Shown piece by piece: positions 11,226-20,575 of a stretch of DNA of 64,000 nt; position 1 is the first letter of the stretch, and each line of letters starts with the position of its first letter. The translations under genes and the position numbers were made by a program. The DNA comes from Comamonas testosteroni (GTDB taxonomy: Bacteria; Pseudomonadota; Gammaproteobacteria; Burkholderiales; Burkholderiaceae_C), in assembly GCF_000761245.1 (NCBI RefSeq), contig NZ_AWOR01000012.1:62001-126000 (forward strand), read 5' to 3'. The notes beneath the pieces are model-generated. The model had not been told where the DNA came from. It did no database searches and saw only the letters and a program-made list of their open reading frames with translations.

Positions 11226-12044
11226 TCAATGCGCTCCTGCCTGTTGGTCTGCGACGGAAGATCCCAGATATGCTTCTTGCACTCTGGCGTTGGCACGCAC
11301 TGCTTCGGGCGTGTCATAGGCAATGACCTCGCCATAGACCACCACGGCAATCTTGTCCGCGAGCCCAAAGACCACGCCCATGTCGTGTTCCACGGTCAGC
11401 AGCGTCTTGCCTTCGGTAACCTTCTTGATCAGCTGTATGAAATGCGCGGTTTCGCTGTTGCTCATACCGGCCGTGGGTTCGTCCAGCAGGATGACGCTGG
11501 CACCGCCACCGATGGTGATGCCGATCTCCAGCGCGCGCTGCTCGGCATAGGTCAGGTTCACCGCCAGCGTGTCGCGCTTGCGGTGCAGGCCGATCATCTC
11601 CATGAGCTCGTTGGCGCGTGCGTTGGCGTCATGCAGATTGGAGAGAAAGCGCCAGAAGCTGTAGCGATAGCCCAGGCTCCAGAGCACGCTGCAGCGCAGG
11701 TTCTCAAACACCGAAAGCTTGGGAAAGATATTCGTGATCTGAAAGCTGCGCGACAGCCCCATGCGGTTGATCTCGAACGGCTTTTTGCCGTTGATGCGCT
11801 GGCCGTGCAACAGCACCTCGCCGCTGCTGGGCTCGAAGCGACCGCTGATGAGATTGAACAACGTGCTCTTGCCCGCACCGTTGGGGCCGATGATGGCGAT
11901 ACGCTCGCCGGCATTGACCGCCAGATTGGCGCCGCGGATGATTTCGGTCTTGCCGAAGCTCTTGCGCAGATCGCGCAGCTCCAGTGCATGGCCTGACTGC
12001 TGCGCCACTTGCGCAGCCGGTTGATGGATGGCGATGCTGGACAT
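11226..12044 (-). CDS. livG: Branched-chain amino acid ABC transporter, ATP-binding protein LivG
   Basis: Second ATPase subunit of the importer, 272 residues. It has an intact Walker A GPNGAGKST (53-61), a signature-like LTYAEQRALEIG and Walker B VILLDEPTAGMS, the last being characteristic of LivG. An N-terminal tail of about 20 residues precedes the ABC domain. It lies between livM (gap 3 bases) and livF (gap 1 base), so it is clearly operonic. It probably forms a heterodimer with LivF, in which the canonical LivG P-loop could compensate for the unusual LivF one. Confidence 0.9.
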   Translation of the reverse strand: MSSIAIHQPAAQVAQQSGHALELRDLRKSFGKTEIIRGANLAVNAGERIAIIGPNGAGKSTLFNLISGRFEPSSGEVLLHGQRINGKKPFEINRMGLSRSFQITNIFPKLSVFENLRCSVLWSLGYRYSFWRFLSNLHDANARANELMEMIGLHRKRDTLAVNLTYAEQRALEIGITIGGGASVILLDEPTAGMSNSETAHFIQLIKKVTEGKTLLTVEHDMGVVFGLADKIAVVVYGEVIAYDTPEAVRANARVQEAYLGSSVADQQAGAH

Positions 12045-12047
12045 GGT

Positions 12048-13388
12048 TCAGCCCTCCCCTTTCTTGATGCTTTCTTCAATCGCTTCCTGTATGCGGCCCC
12101 AGCGACGGGCCGTCAGTCGGCGCACGCCCTCCAGCAGGCCCAGGCCCACCACAAACACCACAATCGCCACGGTCCAGGTGGCAGCAGCACCGGTGTCCAG
12201 CTCGGCTCCCATGAATGGCACCTTGGGGCCCAGAGCCGCATTGAGCTGCATGTGATAGATCATCTCGATCAGCGACGCGGCACCGATCACCGTCACGATG
12301 CCTGCCGCCAGAATGCCCAGATAAGGCATGAGCAGGCGCTTGAAATGGCCGAACTTGGCTACGCGCAGATTCATCATGATCAGGCTGGCCACACCGCCGG
12401 GGGCATACATGACCATGAGCAGGAACACCAGGCCCAGGTACAGCAGCCAGGCCTTGGTCAGCTCGGACAGCAGCACCGATGCCAGCACCAGCAGCACGGC
12501 ACCGATGATGGGGCCGAAGAAGAAGGTGGCACCGCCCAGGAAGGTGAACAGCAGATAGCCTCCCGAGCGAACCACGCTGACGCTGTCCATGGCCGTGATG
12601 ATCTCGAAATTGATGGCCGTCAGCCCACCGCCGATGCCGGCGAAAAAGCCTGCAATGATGAAGGCGAAGTAGCGCACGCGCTGGGTGTTGTAGCCCACGA
12701 ACTCGACACGCTCGGGGTTGTCGCGCACGGCGTTGAGCATGCGCCCCAGCGGCGTGCCGGTGAAGGCAAACATGGCAGCAGTGCAGACAAAGCAATACAC
12801 GGCAATCAGGTAATAGACCTGCAGGCCCGAGCCGAAGTCGAGCCCGAAGAACTTGCTGTAGACCCGGTCCGTGGTGATGCCACCCTCGCCGCCGAAGAAC
12901 TCGGGAAACATCAGCGCCATAGACGCCACCAGCTCTCCCAGACCCATGGTGATCATGGCAAAGGTGGTGCCCGACTTCTTGGTCGTCACATAGCCAAAGA
13001 GCGCGGCGAAGAACATGCCCGCCAGGCCACCCACAATCGGGATCAGCACCAGCGGAATGGCCATCTCGCCTGCAGCGGCCTTGTTCATGGCATGAATGGC
13101 CAGGAACGAGCCCAGGCCGGTATAGACCGCATGCCCGAAGCTCAGCATGCCGCCCTGCCCCAGCAGGATGTTGTAGGACAGGCAGATGATGATCAGATAG
13201 CCGATCTGGCTGAGCATGGTCAGCGCCAGCGAGCTGGTGAAGATCAGCGGTGCCACGATCAGTGCCAGCGCAAACAGGCCCCATATCAGAATTCGCCCTA
13301 TGTTCAGGGGCTTGAAGCGGTAATGCGCCTGAGCCCGGGCTTTGTCTGCAGCGGAAGAATTCATGGATGTTTTTGCAATCGAAGACAT
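12048..13388 (-). CDS. livM: Branched-chain amino acid ABC transporter permease LivM
   Basis: Integral membrane permease of 446 residues with about ten hydrophobic segments and the family stretches MLSQIGYLIIICLSYNILLG and GLGELVASMALMFPEFFGGEGG. A C-terminal hydrophobic segment at about 375-435 extends it beyond many LivM proteins. Start 13388 has AGAGGGG eight bases upstream; an internal ATG at 13364 has no ribosome site. It lies 3 bases after livH and 3 before livG. Confidence 0.88.
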   Translation of the reverse strand: MSSIAKTSMNSSAADKARAQAHYRFKPLNIGRILIWGLFALALIVAPLIFTSSLALTMLSQIGYLIIICLSYNILLGQGGMLSFGHAVYTGLGSFLAIHAMNKAAAGEMAIPLVLIPIVGGLAGMFFAALFGYVTTKKSGTTFAMITMGLGELVASMALMFPEFFGGEGGITTDRVYSKFFGLDFGSGLQVYYLIAVYCFVCTAAMFAFTGTPLGRMLNAVRDNPERVEFVGYNTQRVRYFAFIIAGFFAGIGGGLTAINFEIITAMDSVSVVRSGGYLLFTFLGGATFFFGPIIGAVLLVLASVLLSELTKAWLLYLGLVFLLMVMYAPGGVASLIMMNLRVAKFGHFKRLLMPYLGILAAGIVTVIGAASLIEMIYHMQLNAALGPKVPFMGAELDTGAAATWTVAIVVFVVGLGLLEGVRRLTARRWGRIQEAIEESIKKGEG

Positions 13389-13391
13389 GGC

Positions 13392-14345
13392 TCAATCCCC
13401 TCTGGTACCCAGCAAGCCCTTGGGGCGGAAGATCAGAATCAGCACCAGGAACAGGTAAGGCAGGATCGGCGCAACCTGCGACAGCGTCAGCCGCAGCACG
13501 GGCCAGCCGAAGGTGGACTCATTGACCTGATGACCCATGGAGGCGAACAGGCCGGCCAGCGACCAGTCCAGCGCCACGGCAAAGGTCTGCACCACACCGA
13601 TCAGCAGCGAGGCCACGAATGCCCCGGCCAGCGAGCCCATGCCGCCGACCACCACCACCACGAAAATGATGGAGCCCACAGAGGCCGCCATGGCGGGCTC
13701 GGTCACATAGGTGTTGCCACCGATCACGCCGGCCAGACCGGCCAGCGCGCAGCCTCCGCCAAACACCAGCATGAACACGCGCGGCACGTTGTGGCCCAGC
13801 GCCTCCACCATCTCGGGGTTCTTGAGCGCGGCCTGAATCACCAGGCCGATGCGTGTGCGCGTCAGCAACAGCCAGACAGCCACCAGCATCAGCAGCGCCA
13901 CCAGCATCACAAAGGAGCGCGACTTGGGGAACTGTGTGCCATACAAGGTAAACAGCGGCCCCTGCAGCGCCGATGGCAGCGCATAGGGCACGGTGCCGCG
14001 CCCCCAGACGAGCTGCACCACTTCCAGAATCAGATAGGACAGGCCGAAGGTCACCAGCAGCTCGGGCACATGGCCGTATTTGTGCACGCGGCGCAGGCTG
14101 TAGCGCTCGAACAGCGCTCCCAGCACGCCCACCAGCAGCGGGCTGACGATGAGCGCGGGCCAGAACCCGATGATGCCGCTGAGCGTGTATGCGAAATACG
14201 CGCCCAGCATGTAGAAGCTGGTGTGGGCGAAATTCAGCACGCCCATCATGCTGAAGATCAGCGTCAGGCCCGAGCTGAGCATAAAGAGCAGCAGCCCGTA
14301 GCTCACGCCGTTGAGCATGGATATGGTGAAAAATTCAGGCGTCAT
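13392..14345 (-). CDS. livH: Branched-chain amino acid ABC transporter permease LivH
   Basis: Integral membrane permease, 317 residues, pairing with LivM. The N-terminal hydrophobic helix begins near MLNGVSYGLLLFMLSSGLTL, and the conserved SLAGAFVASLLIGVVQ loop is the expected contact with the ATPases. First gene of livH-livM-livG-livF after the binding-protein gene, separated from it by 113 bases that contain a strong hairpin. Confidence 0.9.
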   Translation of the reverse strand: MTPEFFTISMLNGVSYGLLLFMLSSGLTLIFSMMGVLNFAHTSFYMLGAYFAYTLSGIIGFWPALIVSPLLVGVLGALFERYSLRRVHKYGHVPELLVTFGLSYLILEVVQLVWGRGTVPYALPSALQGPLFTLYGTQFPKSRSFVMLVALLMLVAVWLLLTRTRIGLVIQAALKNPEMVEALGHNVPRVFMLVFGGGCALAGLAGVIGGNTYVTEPAMAASVGSIIFVVVVVGGMGSLAGAFVASLLIGVVQTFAVALDWSLAGLFASMGHQVNESTFGWPVLRLTLSQVAPILPYLFLVLILIFRPKGLLGTRGD

Positions 14346-14377
14346 CGACTTGCCTTGTTCTCATGAGCAAAAAGACC

Positions 14378-14426
14378 GCTGCAGCATTGCACCTGTTATG
14401 CGTTCTTGTGGGTGCGGATGCTGCAG
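14378..14426 (-). promoter_or_regulatory. Strong inverted repeat between livK1 and livH
   Basis: Arms gctgcagcat-t-gcacc and ggtgc-gg-atgctgcagc form a roughly 15-bp stem with a one- or two-base bulge and a 17-base loop. No T-run follows, so it may be a partial terminator or an mRNA-protecting hairpin that gives more binding protein than permease, as is usual in such operons. Confidence 0.6.
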
Positions 14427-14458
14427 CACGAGGGAGAGCGAGAGTATTCGGGCCCGGC

Positions 14459-15694
14459 TCAGGACGGACGCTTCATCTGGCAGCTGGTGGGCGTGCTGGC
14501 CACATAGGGCTCGTAGTACTTCACGGGCGCGAAGGTGTAGCCGGTGTTTTCCGCGTCATAGGGGAACTTACCTCCCGCCTTCTGCCACTTCGAGATGTAC
14601 AGCCCCTGCTGCAACTGGTGGTCGCTCTTGCGCATTTCGACTTCGCCATTGAAGCTTTTCAGCTTCATGCCCTCGAGAGCCGCCGCCACCTTGACGGGGT
14701 CGGTGGAGCCTGTCTTGACAAAGGCTGCATCGAGCAAGGCGAAGACATGGTAGATCGAGCTTTGCGTCAGGTCGTCATTGAACTTCTTCTTGAAGCTGTC
14801 CATGCTGGCCTGAATCGGCGCGCCCATGTTGTAGTGCCCGTAGGTCACGGTATAGACCTTGCCGTCGGAGGCCGCGCCCATGGCCGTGGGAGCGCCGGCG
14901 CCAAACGCGTAATAGGTATAGAACTTGACGTTGTTCAGGCCCGCGTCGTTGGCCGCCTTGAGCAGCAGCGACAGATCCGCGCCCCAGTTGCCGGTGATCA
15001 CGGTATCGGCTCCCGACTGCTTGATCTTGGCCACATAGGGCGCGAAGTCGCGCACCTGGGCCAGCGGAGAAAAGTCATCGCCCACGATCTGCACATCGGG
15101 ACGCTTTCTCTTGAGCAATTCCTTGGCGAACTTGGACACCTGCTGGCCGTGCCCGTAGTTCTGGTTGATCAGATAGACCTTCTTGACCTCGGCATCGTCC
15201 TTCATGAAGGTGGTCAGCGCCTCCATCTTCATGGAGGTATCGGCATCGAGTCGGAAATGCCAGTAGCTGCACTTGCTGTTGGTCAGGTCGGGATCCACGG
15301 CCGCGTAGTTGAGATAGAGCAGCTCCTTGCCCTTGTTGCGGCTGTTGTGCTTTTCCAGCGCATCCATGATCGCCAGCGCCGGGCCCGAGCCATTGCCCTG
15401 CGTCACATAGCGCACGCCCTGATCCATGGCCGAGCGCAGCGCGGCCGTGGTTTCCTGCGGGCTGAGCTTGTTGTCCAGCGCCACGATCTCGAACTTCACC
15501 CCCGAGGCATTTTTCTTGTTGAACTCCTCCGCCAGCAGCTGAAAGGTCTTGAGCTGATTCGTTCCCACGGCAGCCATCAGACCCGACAAGGGATCAATCC
15601 AGGCGATCTTGACGGTTTCACCCTTCTGAGCCCAGGCTCCACCGGCACTCACGGCCATGGCCGAGACGGCCACTGCTCGCATAACCCATTTCAT
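14459..15694 (-). CDS. Branched-chain amino acid ABC transporter substrate-binding protein (paralogue 1)
   Basis: Periplasmic binding protein, 411 residues, LivK/HAAT type. The signal peptide is cleaved after about residue 22 (AWA/QKG). The mature protein starts with the family segment KIAWIDPLSGLMA and contains ALRSAMDQGVRYV and LINQNYGHGQ. It is very similar along its length to the next gene at 15925-17160 and both end SCQMKRPS; differences cluster in about residues 285-340. It is the first gene before livHMGF. A 16-bp perfect palindrome lies 42 bases before the start codon. Confidence 0.9.
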   Translation of the reverse strand: MKWVMRAVAVSAMAVSAGGAWAQKGETVKIAWIDPLSGLMAAVGTNQLKTFQLLAEEFNKKNASGVKFEIVALDNKLSPQETTAALRSAMDQGVRYVTQGNGSGPALAIMDALEKHNSRNKGKELLYLNYAAVDPDLTNSKCSYWHFRLDADTSMKMEALTTFMKDDAEVKKVYLINQNYGHGQQVSKFAKELLKRKRPDVQIVGDDFSPLAQVRDFAPYVAKIKQSGADTVITGNWGADLSLLLKAANDAGLNNVKFYTYYAFGAGAPTAMGAASDGKVYTVTYGHYNMGAPIQASMDSFKKKFNDDLTQSSIYHVFALLDAAFVKTGSTDPVKVAAALEGMKLKSFNGEVEMRKSDHQLQQGLYISKWQKAGGKFPYDAENTGYTFAPVKYYEPYVASTPTSCQMKRPS

Positions 15695-15735
15695 ACTTGT
15701 CTCCTTTCACCATTTTTGCTAGCGACTGACGCCAA

Positions 15736-15751
15736 TCTACCGGCCGGTAGA
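15736..15751. promoter_or_regulatory. Perfect 16-bp palindrome upstream of livK1
   Basis: The sequence tctaccggccggtaga is a perfect palindrome. Its position 42 bases above the binding-protein start codon fits an operator for a dimeric repressor, for example of the TetR type, whose sites often look like this. No such regulator gene is next to it. Confidence 0.5.
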
Positions 15752-15874
15752 CTTTTTCCCGCTGGGGAAAGCCTTAGGAACTATCACGCATGCGACTTGC
15801 AGGGCCGATTCGCGGCAGTTGGCGACACTTGCGCGACAGCTGCTCGCACTTGCAGACGAATGAAATCCGGGAAT

Positions 15875-15900
15875 AAAAAAGGACGCCACCAGGGCGCCCC
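15875..15900 (-). terminator. Rho-independent terminator after livK2
   Basis: On the minus strand GGGCGCC pairs with GGCGTCC across a 5-base loop and is followed by TTTTTT. It separates the second binding-protein gene from the livK1-livHMGF unit. Confidence 0.8.
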
Positions 15901-15924
15901 GAAATCCGCTTCTCTCCCATCGCC

Positions 15925-17160
15925 TCAGGATGGACGCTTCATCTGGCAGCTGGTGGGAGTGCTGGCCACATAGGGTTCGAAATACTTCACGGGTGCAAAG
16001 GTATAGCCCGTGTTCTCGGAGTCCATGGGGTATTTGCCGCCGGCCTTTTCCCAGCGCGCGATGTACAGACCCTGCTGCAGCTGGTGATCGCTCTTGCGCA
16101 TCTCGACCTCGCCGTTGTAGTTCTGGAACTTCATGCCCTCCATGGTCGCCGCGACCTTGACCGGGTCAGTGGTCTTGGCCTTGGCAAAAGCCTGATCGAG
16201 CATGTTCAGCCCCGTGTACACGGTGCCGGTGTACATGTCCTCGTTGACCTTGGCCTTGAAGCCCTTGACGATCTTGTCCATGGCACCGGGCATGTTCAGG
16301 TGGCCGTAGCCCACCATATAGACCTTGCCGGCCGCCGCCGCACCCATGGCCGTGGGAGCCCCCGTGGCAATGGCGTAATAGGTGTAGAACTTGACGTTGT
16401 TCAGGCCCGCATCGTTGGCGGCCTTGATCAGCAGCGCCAGGTCCGAGCCCCAGTTGCCCGTGATCACCGTGTCTGCGCCCGACTGCTTGATCTTGGCCAC
16501 ATAGGGCGCGAAGTCGCGCACCTGGGCCAGCGGCGAGAAGTCGTCACCCACGATTTCCACATCGGGGCGCTTGCGCTTGAGCATCTCCTTGGCGTACTTG
16601 GACACCTGCTGGCCATGTGAGTAGTTCTGATTGATCAGATAGACCTTCTTGATCTCAGGTACGTCCTTCATATACGTGGTCAAGGCCTCCATCTTCATGG
16701 AGGTATCGGCATCGAGGCGGAAATGCCAGTAGCTGCACTTGCTGTTGGTCAGGTCAGGGTCCACGGCTGCATAGTTGAGGAACACGACCTCCTTGCCCTT
16801 GTTGCGCGCATTGTGCTTTTCCAGCGCATCCATGATGGCCAGCGCCGGGCCCGAGCCATTGCCCTGGAACACATAGCGCACGCCCTGATCCATGGCCGAG
16901 CGCAGCGCGGCCGTGGTCTCCTGCGGGCTGAGCTTGTTGTCGATGCCGATGATCTCGAACTTCACCCCCGAAGCATTGCTCTTGTTGAGTTCCTCTGCCA
17001 CGTACTGCAGGCTTTTGAGCTGGTTGGATCCCAGTGCTGCCATCAGGCCCGAGAGCGGGTCAATCCAGGCGACCTTGACGGTCTCTCCCTTCTGGGCCAT
17101 CGCACTCCCCGCGCACGCCAGGATCACCGATGCTGTCAAAGCCTTGATTGCAAACTTCAT
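15925..17160 (-). CDS. Branched-chain amino acid ABC transporter substrate-binding protein (paralogue 2)
   Basis: Periplasmic HAAT binding protein of 411 residues, same length as paralogue 1. Signal peptide to about residue 22 (AMA/QKG); the mature part begins KVAWIDPLSGLMA. The start at 17160 has GGAGA seven bases upstream; the frame continues 16 residues further with charged residues that would spoil the signal. It is a clear tandem duplicate of the downstream gene but is cut off from it by a terminator, so it is a separate transcription unit, possibly with a different inducer or substrate while sharing LivHMGF. Confidence 0.9.
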   Translation of the reverse strand: MKFAIKALTASVILACAGSAMAQKGETVKVAWIDPLSGLMAALGSNQLKSLQYVAEELNKSNASGVKFEIIGIDNKLSPQETTAALRSAMDQGVRYVFQGNGSGPALAIMDALEKHNARNKGKEVVFLNYAAVDPDLTNSKCSYWHFRLDADTSMKMEALTTYMKDVPEIKKVYLINQNYSHGQQVSKYAKEMLKRKRPDVEIVGDDFSPLAQVRDFAPYVAKIKQSGADTVITGNWGSDLALLIKAANDAGLNNVKFYTYYAIATGAPTAMGAAAAGKVYMVGYGHLNMPGAMDKIVKGFKAKVNEDMYTGTVYTGLNMLDQAFAKAKTTDPVKVAATMEGMKFQNYNGEVEMRKSDHQLQQGLYIARWEKAGGKYPMDSENTGYTFAPVKYFEPYVASTPTSCQMKRPS

Positions 17161-17347
17161 AGAGCGTCTCCGTTGGTGTTTATGAGCGACGCCCAGCCTA
17201 AAGGGCAAGCCAGCGCCTGCGGCTTGGGGGTTGCCCTAGCGCATATCACATTGGTGACTGCAGGGTTTACCTCAAGCCACGACCTCCAAAACCATAGCTG
17301 GCTTCGCCCAACCATAAAGGGCTAGAGTCACTTTGGACTGTGACCGT

Positions 17348-18370
17348 CTAGAGAGGCAACTGGCTTTCCGTCAGCGGCAGGCCGCTGGCGCTGCTCAGCA
17401 CCTGAGGCTCGGGCAACTCCCTGCCATCCAGAAGCGGGCCTATCTCGTGCATCAATTGGTCGAAGCTCAGCCTGCCGGCCTTGACACGGGCCAAAAGCTC
17501 CTTCACGCCAGGCAACTGATCAAAGCGCGCGCCCGCCATCAGCGCCAGGCACAGATAGTTGAGCAGGTCACGTGTGCCCGATAGCCCCTGGCGGCGCGCA
17601 AACACCAGTTGCTGACGCACAAACCAGTGCATGGCCAGCGGCGGCAATTTGTCGCGCAGATGGGTCTGATTCAGATTGAGGTAGTAGATCAGCAGATCGG
17701 GCACATTGCCCTGTACCAGCGCAGCGACCTCAGCCGCGCCAAGCTGCAGCGGCAGGGCTTGCACGGGCCCGGAAAAATCGGACACTGCATATTCATGCAA
17801 CCGGCCCGATCGGCTCCAGCACCACCAGTGCACGACAGGCCCCAGCAAGGCCCGGCACTGTGCGGGTCGCAGTACGGGATCGATGACGCTTTGCGTATCC
17901 GGATCACTTTGCCCCAGCAAGGCCGCGAGCACGGCGGGGTCCCATAAGGCCAGATAACTGCTGTTGCCCTCGGGCAGCACAGGGTCCATGGCCAGGCGCA
18001 GATGGGCCAGCAGCGCCGGCATCTCGCACTCGCTGGCCAGCAGGCTGGCGCAGGGACTGGCCTGCACCACATCGAGCACGGCATCGAGAAAATCCTGCTG
18101 CGGCTTTCTCAAGGCCTGAGCACTGCTGCCCAGGTGCACCAGCCAGGGGCTGAGCTGGCCCTGCTTGCTGGAGCGCGCAAAAGCAAACAAGGCCTCGGCA
18201 CCGCTTTGCGGGGCCAGCGCCAGCAGCTCGCGGTTTTGCGCCGCATCCAGCAGCAGATACAGCTGCATGGGCCGGCCCGTGGAGCGCCCGCCTGGATGCA
18301 GCTGCGACCAGCGCTGGGGCCAGATCCTGCGCGCAGGCCTTGTTTCCTGCCAGGCAGGCAGCGTGCTCAT
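17348..18370 (-). CDS. DUF4123 domain protein (T6SS effector adaptor-like)
   Basis: Protein of 340 residues with a DUF4123 domain in the first half. It begins LYLLLDAAQN near residue 35 and contains SPWLVHL and later LALWDPAVLAALL and GPVVHWW, which match the family pattern. DUF4123 proteins (Tap/TEC) are adaptors that load effectors on VgrG of type VI secretion systems. No VgrG, PAAR or effector gene is nearby, so this is an orphan. Start 18370 has AAGGAG six bases upstream and overlaps the stop of the preceding small gene by ATGA, so the two are translationally coupled. Confidence 0.7.
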   Translation of the reverse strand: MSTLPAWQETRPARRIWPQRWSQLHPGGRSTGRPMQLYLLLDAAQNRELLALAPQSGAEALFAFARSSKQGQLSPWLVHLGSSAQALRKPQQDFLDAVLDVVQASPCASLLASECEMPALLAHLRLAMDPVLPEGNSSYLALWDPAVLAALLGQSDPDTQSVIDPVLRPAQCRALLGPVVHWWCWSRSGRLHEYAVSDFSGPVQALPLQLGAAEVAALVQGNVPDLLIYYLNLNQTHLRDKLPPLAMHWFVRQQLVFARRQGLSGTRDLLNYLCLALMAGARFDQLPGVKELLARVKAGRLSFDQLMHEIGPLLDGRELPEPQVLSSASGLPLTESQLPL

Positions 18371-18615
18371 GGCAGCTCCTTGTTCACAAAGGCCGAGCGC
18401 TGCTGCGCCCGGCGTGCCAGACACTCCAGACACACATTGCGAGGTGCGGCCGGGGCGGCAACCTCTGGCCCGCAGGCCGCTGCAGGAAGGCTCCATGCAC
18501 CGAGCCCGCCCAGCAAGGCGGCTGCGAGAAGCTGGCGTCGCGGCAAGTCTTGGGAGCGATCACCATCCGGTGCCGAGGGTGGCGAGCAATCGCAAAAACC
18601 AGGAGCTGAAGGCAT
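18367..18615 (-). CDS. Small cysteine-containing exported protein
   Basis: Hypothetical protein of about 82 residues. It has a short tail with a CDC pair, then a twin-arginine-like signal (PRRQLLAAALLGGLGAW) ending at PAAACG, then a mature part of only about 35 residues with CLECLARRA. The stop overlaps the DUF4123 start by four bases, supporting real translation. ATG 18615 is used; a TTG at 18624 in the same frame is possible, and neither has a clear ribosome site. Function unknown; a substrate or partner of the DUF4123 protein is possible. Confidence 0.5.
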   Translation of the reverse strand: MPSAPGFCDCSPPSAPDGDRSQDLPRRQLLAAALLGGLGAWSLPAAACGPEVAAPAAPRNVCLECLARRAQQRSAFVNKELP

Positions 18616-18650
18616 GGATGTCAAACAATGGCACCAGAAGAGGCACAGGC

Positions 18651-18680
18651 AAAAAAGCCATCATCTCACGATGATGGCTT
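18651..18680 (-). terminator. Rho-independent terminator after the acyl-CoA synthetase gene
   Basis: Perfect 9-bp stem gccatcatc / gatgatggc with a 4-base loop, followed on the minus strand by TTTTTT. It isolates the acyl-CoA synthetase gene from the small exported protein gene below it. Confidence 0.88.
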
Positions 18681-18703
18681 TGCTCCAGCCGGGCCGGGGG
18701 CGA

Positions 18704-20347
18704 TCAGGCAGCCGAAGGCAGCTTGTAGTCCTTGAGTTCCTCGCGCAGACGGGTCTTGAGCATCTTGCCCGTGGCACCGATCGGAATGGCCTCCACAAAC
18801 ACCACATCATCGGGAATCTGCCACTTGGCCGTCTTGCCCTCGTAGAACTTCAGCAGCTCCTCGCGCGTGATTTCGGCGCCGGGCTTCTTGACCACGGCCA
18901 CGATGGGGCGCTCGTCCCACTTGGGATGCGGCATGCCTATGCAGGCAGCCATGGCCACGGCAGGGTTGGCCATGGCGATGTTTTCTATATCGATGGAGCT
19001 GATCCATTCGCCACCGGACTTGATCACATCCTTGCTGCGATCGGTGATCTGCATATAGCCGTCGGGGTCTATCGTCGCCACATCCCCCGTCGGAAACCAA
19101 CCGTGGCCATCAGCGCCGCGCACCAGGGGATTGCCGCTGCCTTTGTAGTAGCTGTCGACGATCCAGGGGCCGCGCACCAGCAGGTCGCCATAGCTCCTGC
19201 CATCCCAGGGCTGCTCGTCGCCGGCGTCATTGACGATCTTCATCTCCACACCATAGATTGCGCGCCCCTGCTTCTGCCGGATCTTCATCTGCTCTTCCTT
19301 GGGCAGATCCAGATGCTTGTTCTTGAGCGTACACAGCGTACCCAGCGGGCTCATCTCCGTCATGCCCCAGGCGTGCAGCACCTCCACGCCATAGTCGTCC
19401 TGGAAGGCCGTGATCATGGCCGGTGGGCAGGCGGAGCCGCCGATCACCGTGCGCTTGAGCTTGGAAAAACGCAGGCCGCCCGGCTTCATATAGCCAAGCA
19501 GCATCTGCCAGACCGTGGGCACGCCGGCAGCAAAGGTCACGCCTTCCGACTCGATGAGTTCGTAGACCGACTTGCCATCGAGCGCCGGGCCCGGGAAGAC
19601 CATCTTGCAGCCCGTGAGCGCCGCCGAATATGGCAGGCCCCAGGCATTGACGTGGAACATGGGCACCACGGGCAGCACAGAATCACGGGCCGACAGGCAC
19701 ATCACGTCCGGCAGCGCGGCTGCATAGGCGTGCAAGGTGCTGGAGCGGTGGCTGTAGAGCACGGCCTTGGGATTGCCCGTGGTGCCGCTGGTATAGCACA
19801 TGCTGGAAGCGGTGTTCTCGTCGAACTGCGGCCAGCGGTATTGATCGGACTGGCCCGCAATCCAGCTCTCGTAGCTGACAAGGCCGGGAATGCCGCTGTC
19901 CGCCGGCAGCCGGTCTGCATCGCAGAGCACCACCCATTGCTGCACCTCGGGGCATTTGGCATGCACGGCCTGGATGATGGGCAAAAAAGTCAGGTCAAAG
20001 CACAGCACCTTGTCTTCGGCGTGGTTGACGATCCAGGCAATCTGCTCGGGGTGCAGGCGCGGGTTGATGGTGTGCAGCACCCGGCCCGAGCCGCTGACGC
20101 CGAAATACATCTCCATATGGCGATAGCCGTTCCAGGCCAGGCTGGCCACGCGCTCGCCCTGGGCCAGTCCCAGGGAGTCGAGCTTGTTGGCCAGCTGGCG
20201 CGAGCGGGCCGCCAGATCCTTGTAGGTGTAGCGGTGGATATCCCCCTCCACACGGCGGGAGACTATCTCTCCATCGGCATGGTTGCGTGCGGCAAACTCG
20301 ATCAGGGAAGAAATCAACAGCGGCTGGCTTTGCATCAGACCCAACAT
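18704..20347 (-). CDS. Long/medium-chain fatty acid--CoA ligase
   Basis: AMP-forming acyl-CoA synthetase of 547 residues that activates a fatty acid with ATP and CoA. Adenylation motifs are [10 protein letters not shown] (185-194), [31 protein letters not shown] and the C-terminal GKMLKTRL with the catalytic lysine. Start 20347 has AGGAG eight bases upstream; the open frame continues 46 residues without a ribosome site. It is an isolated gene ending in a strong terminator. Resembles medium-chain and long-chain ligases; substrate length is not determinable. Confidence 0.88.
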   Translation of the reverse strand: MLGLMQSQPLLISSLIEFAARNHADGEIVSRRVEGDIHRYTYKDLAARSRQLANKLDSLGLAQGERVASLAWNGYRHMEMYFGVSGSGRVLHTINPRLHPEQIAWIVNHAEDKVLCFDLTFLPIIQAVHAKCPEVQQWVVLCDADRLPADSGIPGLVSYESWIAGQSDQYRWPQFDENTASSMCYTSGTTGNPKAVLYSHRSSTLHAYAAALPDVMCLSARDSVLPVVPMFHVNAWGLPYSAALTGCKMVFPGPALDGKSVYELIESEGVTFAAGVPTVWQMLLGYMKPGGLRFSKLKRTVIGGSACPPAMITAFQDDYGVEVLHAWGMTEMSPLGTLCTLKNKHLDLPKEEQMKIRQKQGRAIYGVEMKIVNDAGDEQPWDGRSYGDLLVRGPWIVDSYYKGSGNPLVRGADGHGWFPTGDVATIDPDGYMQITDRSKDVIKSGGEWISSIDIENIAMANPAVAMAACIGMPHPKWDERPIVAVVKKPGAEITREELLKFYEGKTAKWQIPDDVVFVEAIPIGATGKMLKTRLREELKDYKLPSAA

Positions 20348-20575
20348 TGGCAGTCTCCTGGATATCGTTGTGAAGATCGGGAAGCATCCTAGCGCGGGCT
20401 TCCAAGCCGTCATCTGAGGACTGTCACCAATGCGTAACCTTGGCGACCTTTGTCTGCATCCTCCCTCTGAACGATATGCGCGCACTCAGGGAAAAACCTA
20501 GGCCGCCCTCCAGCTTCAACCGGCTCAACAACCCTGCAAGCCCAGTCCCTGATGCCGCTCAAGCACAATGCCTGC

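Noticed and set aside
12009..14366. Long plus-strand open frame opposite livM and livH (785 codons), and similar long frames opposite other genes (7959-10367, 18002-20392, 24585-26999, 42342-44645)
   Set aside because: They are antisense to clearly recognisable genes, are rich in His, Gln and Arg as shadow frames in high-GC DNA are, and have no domain or ribosome site.
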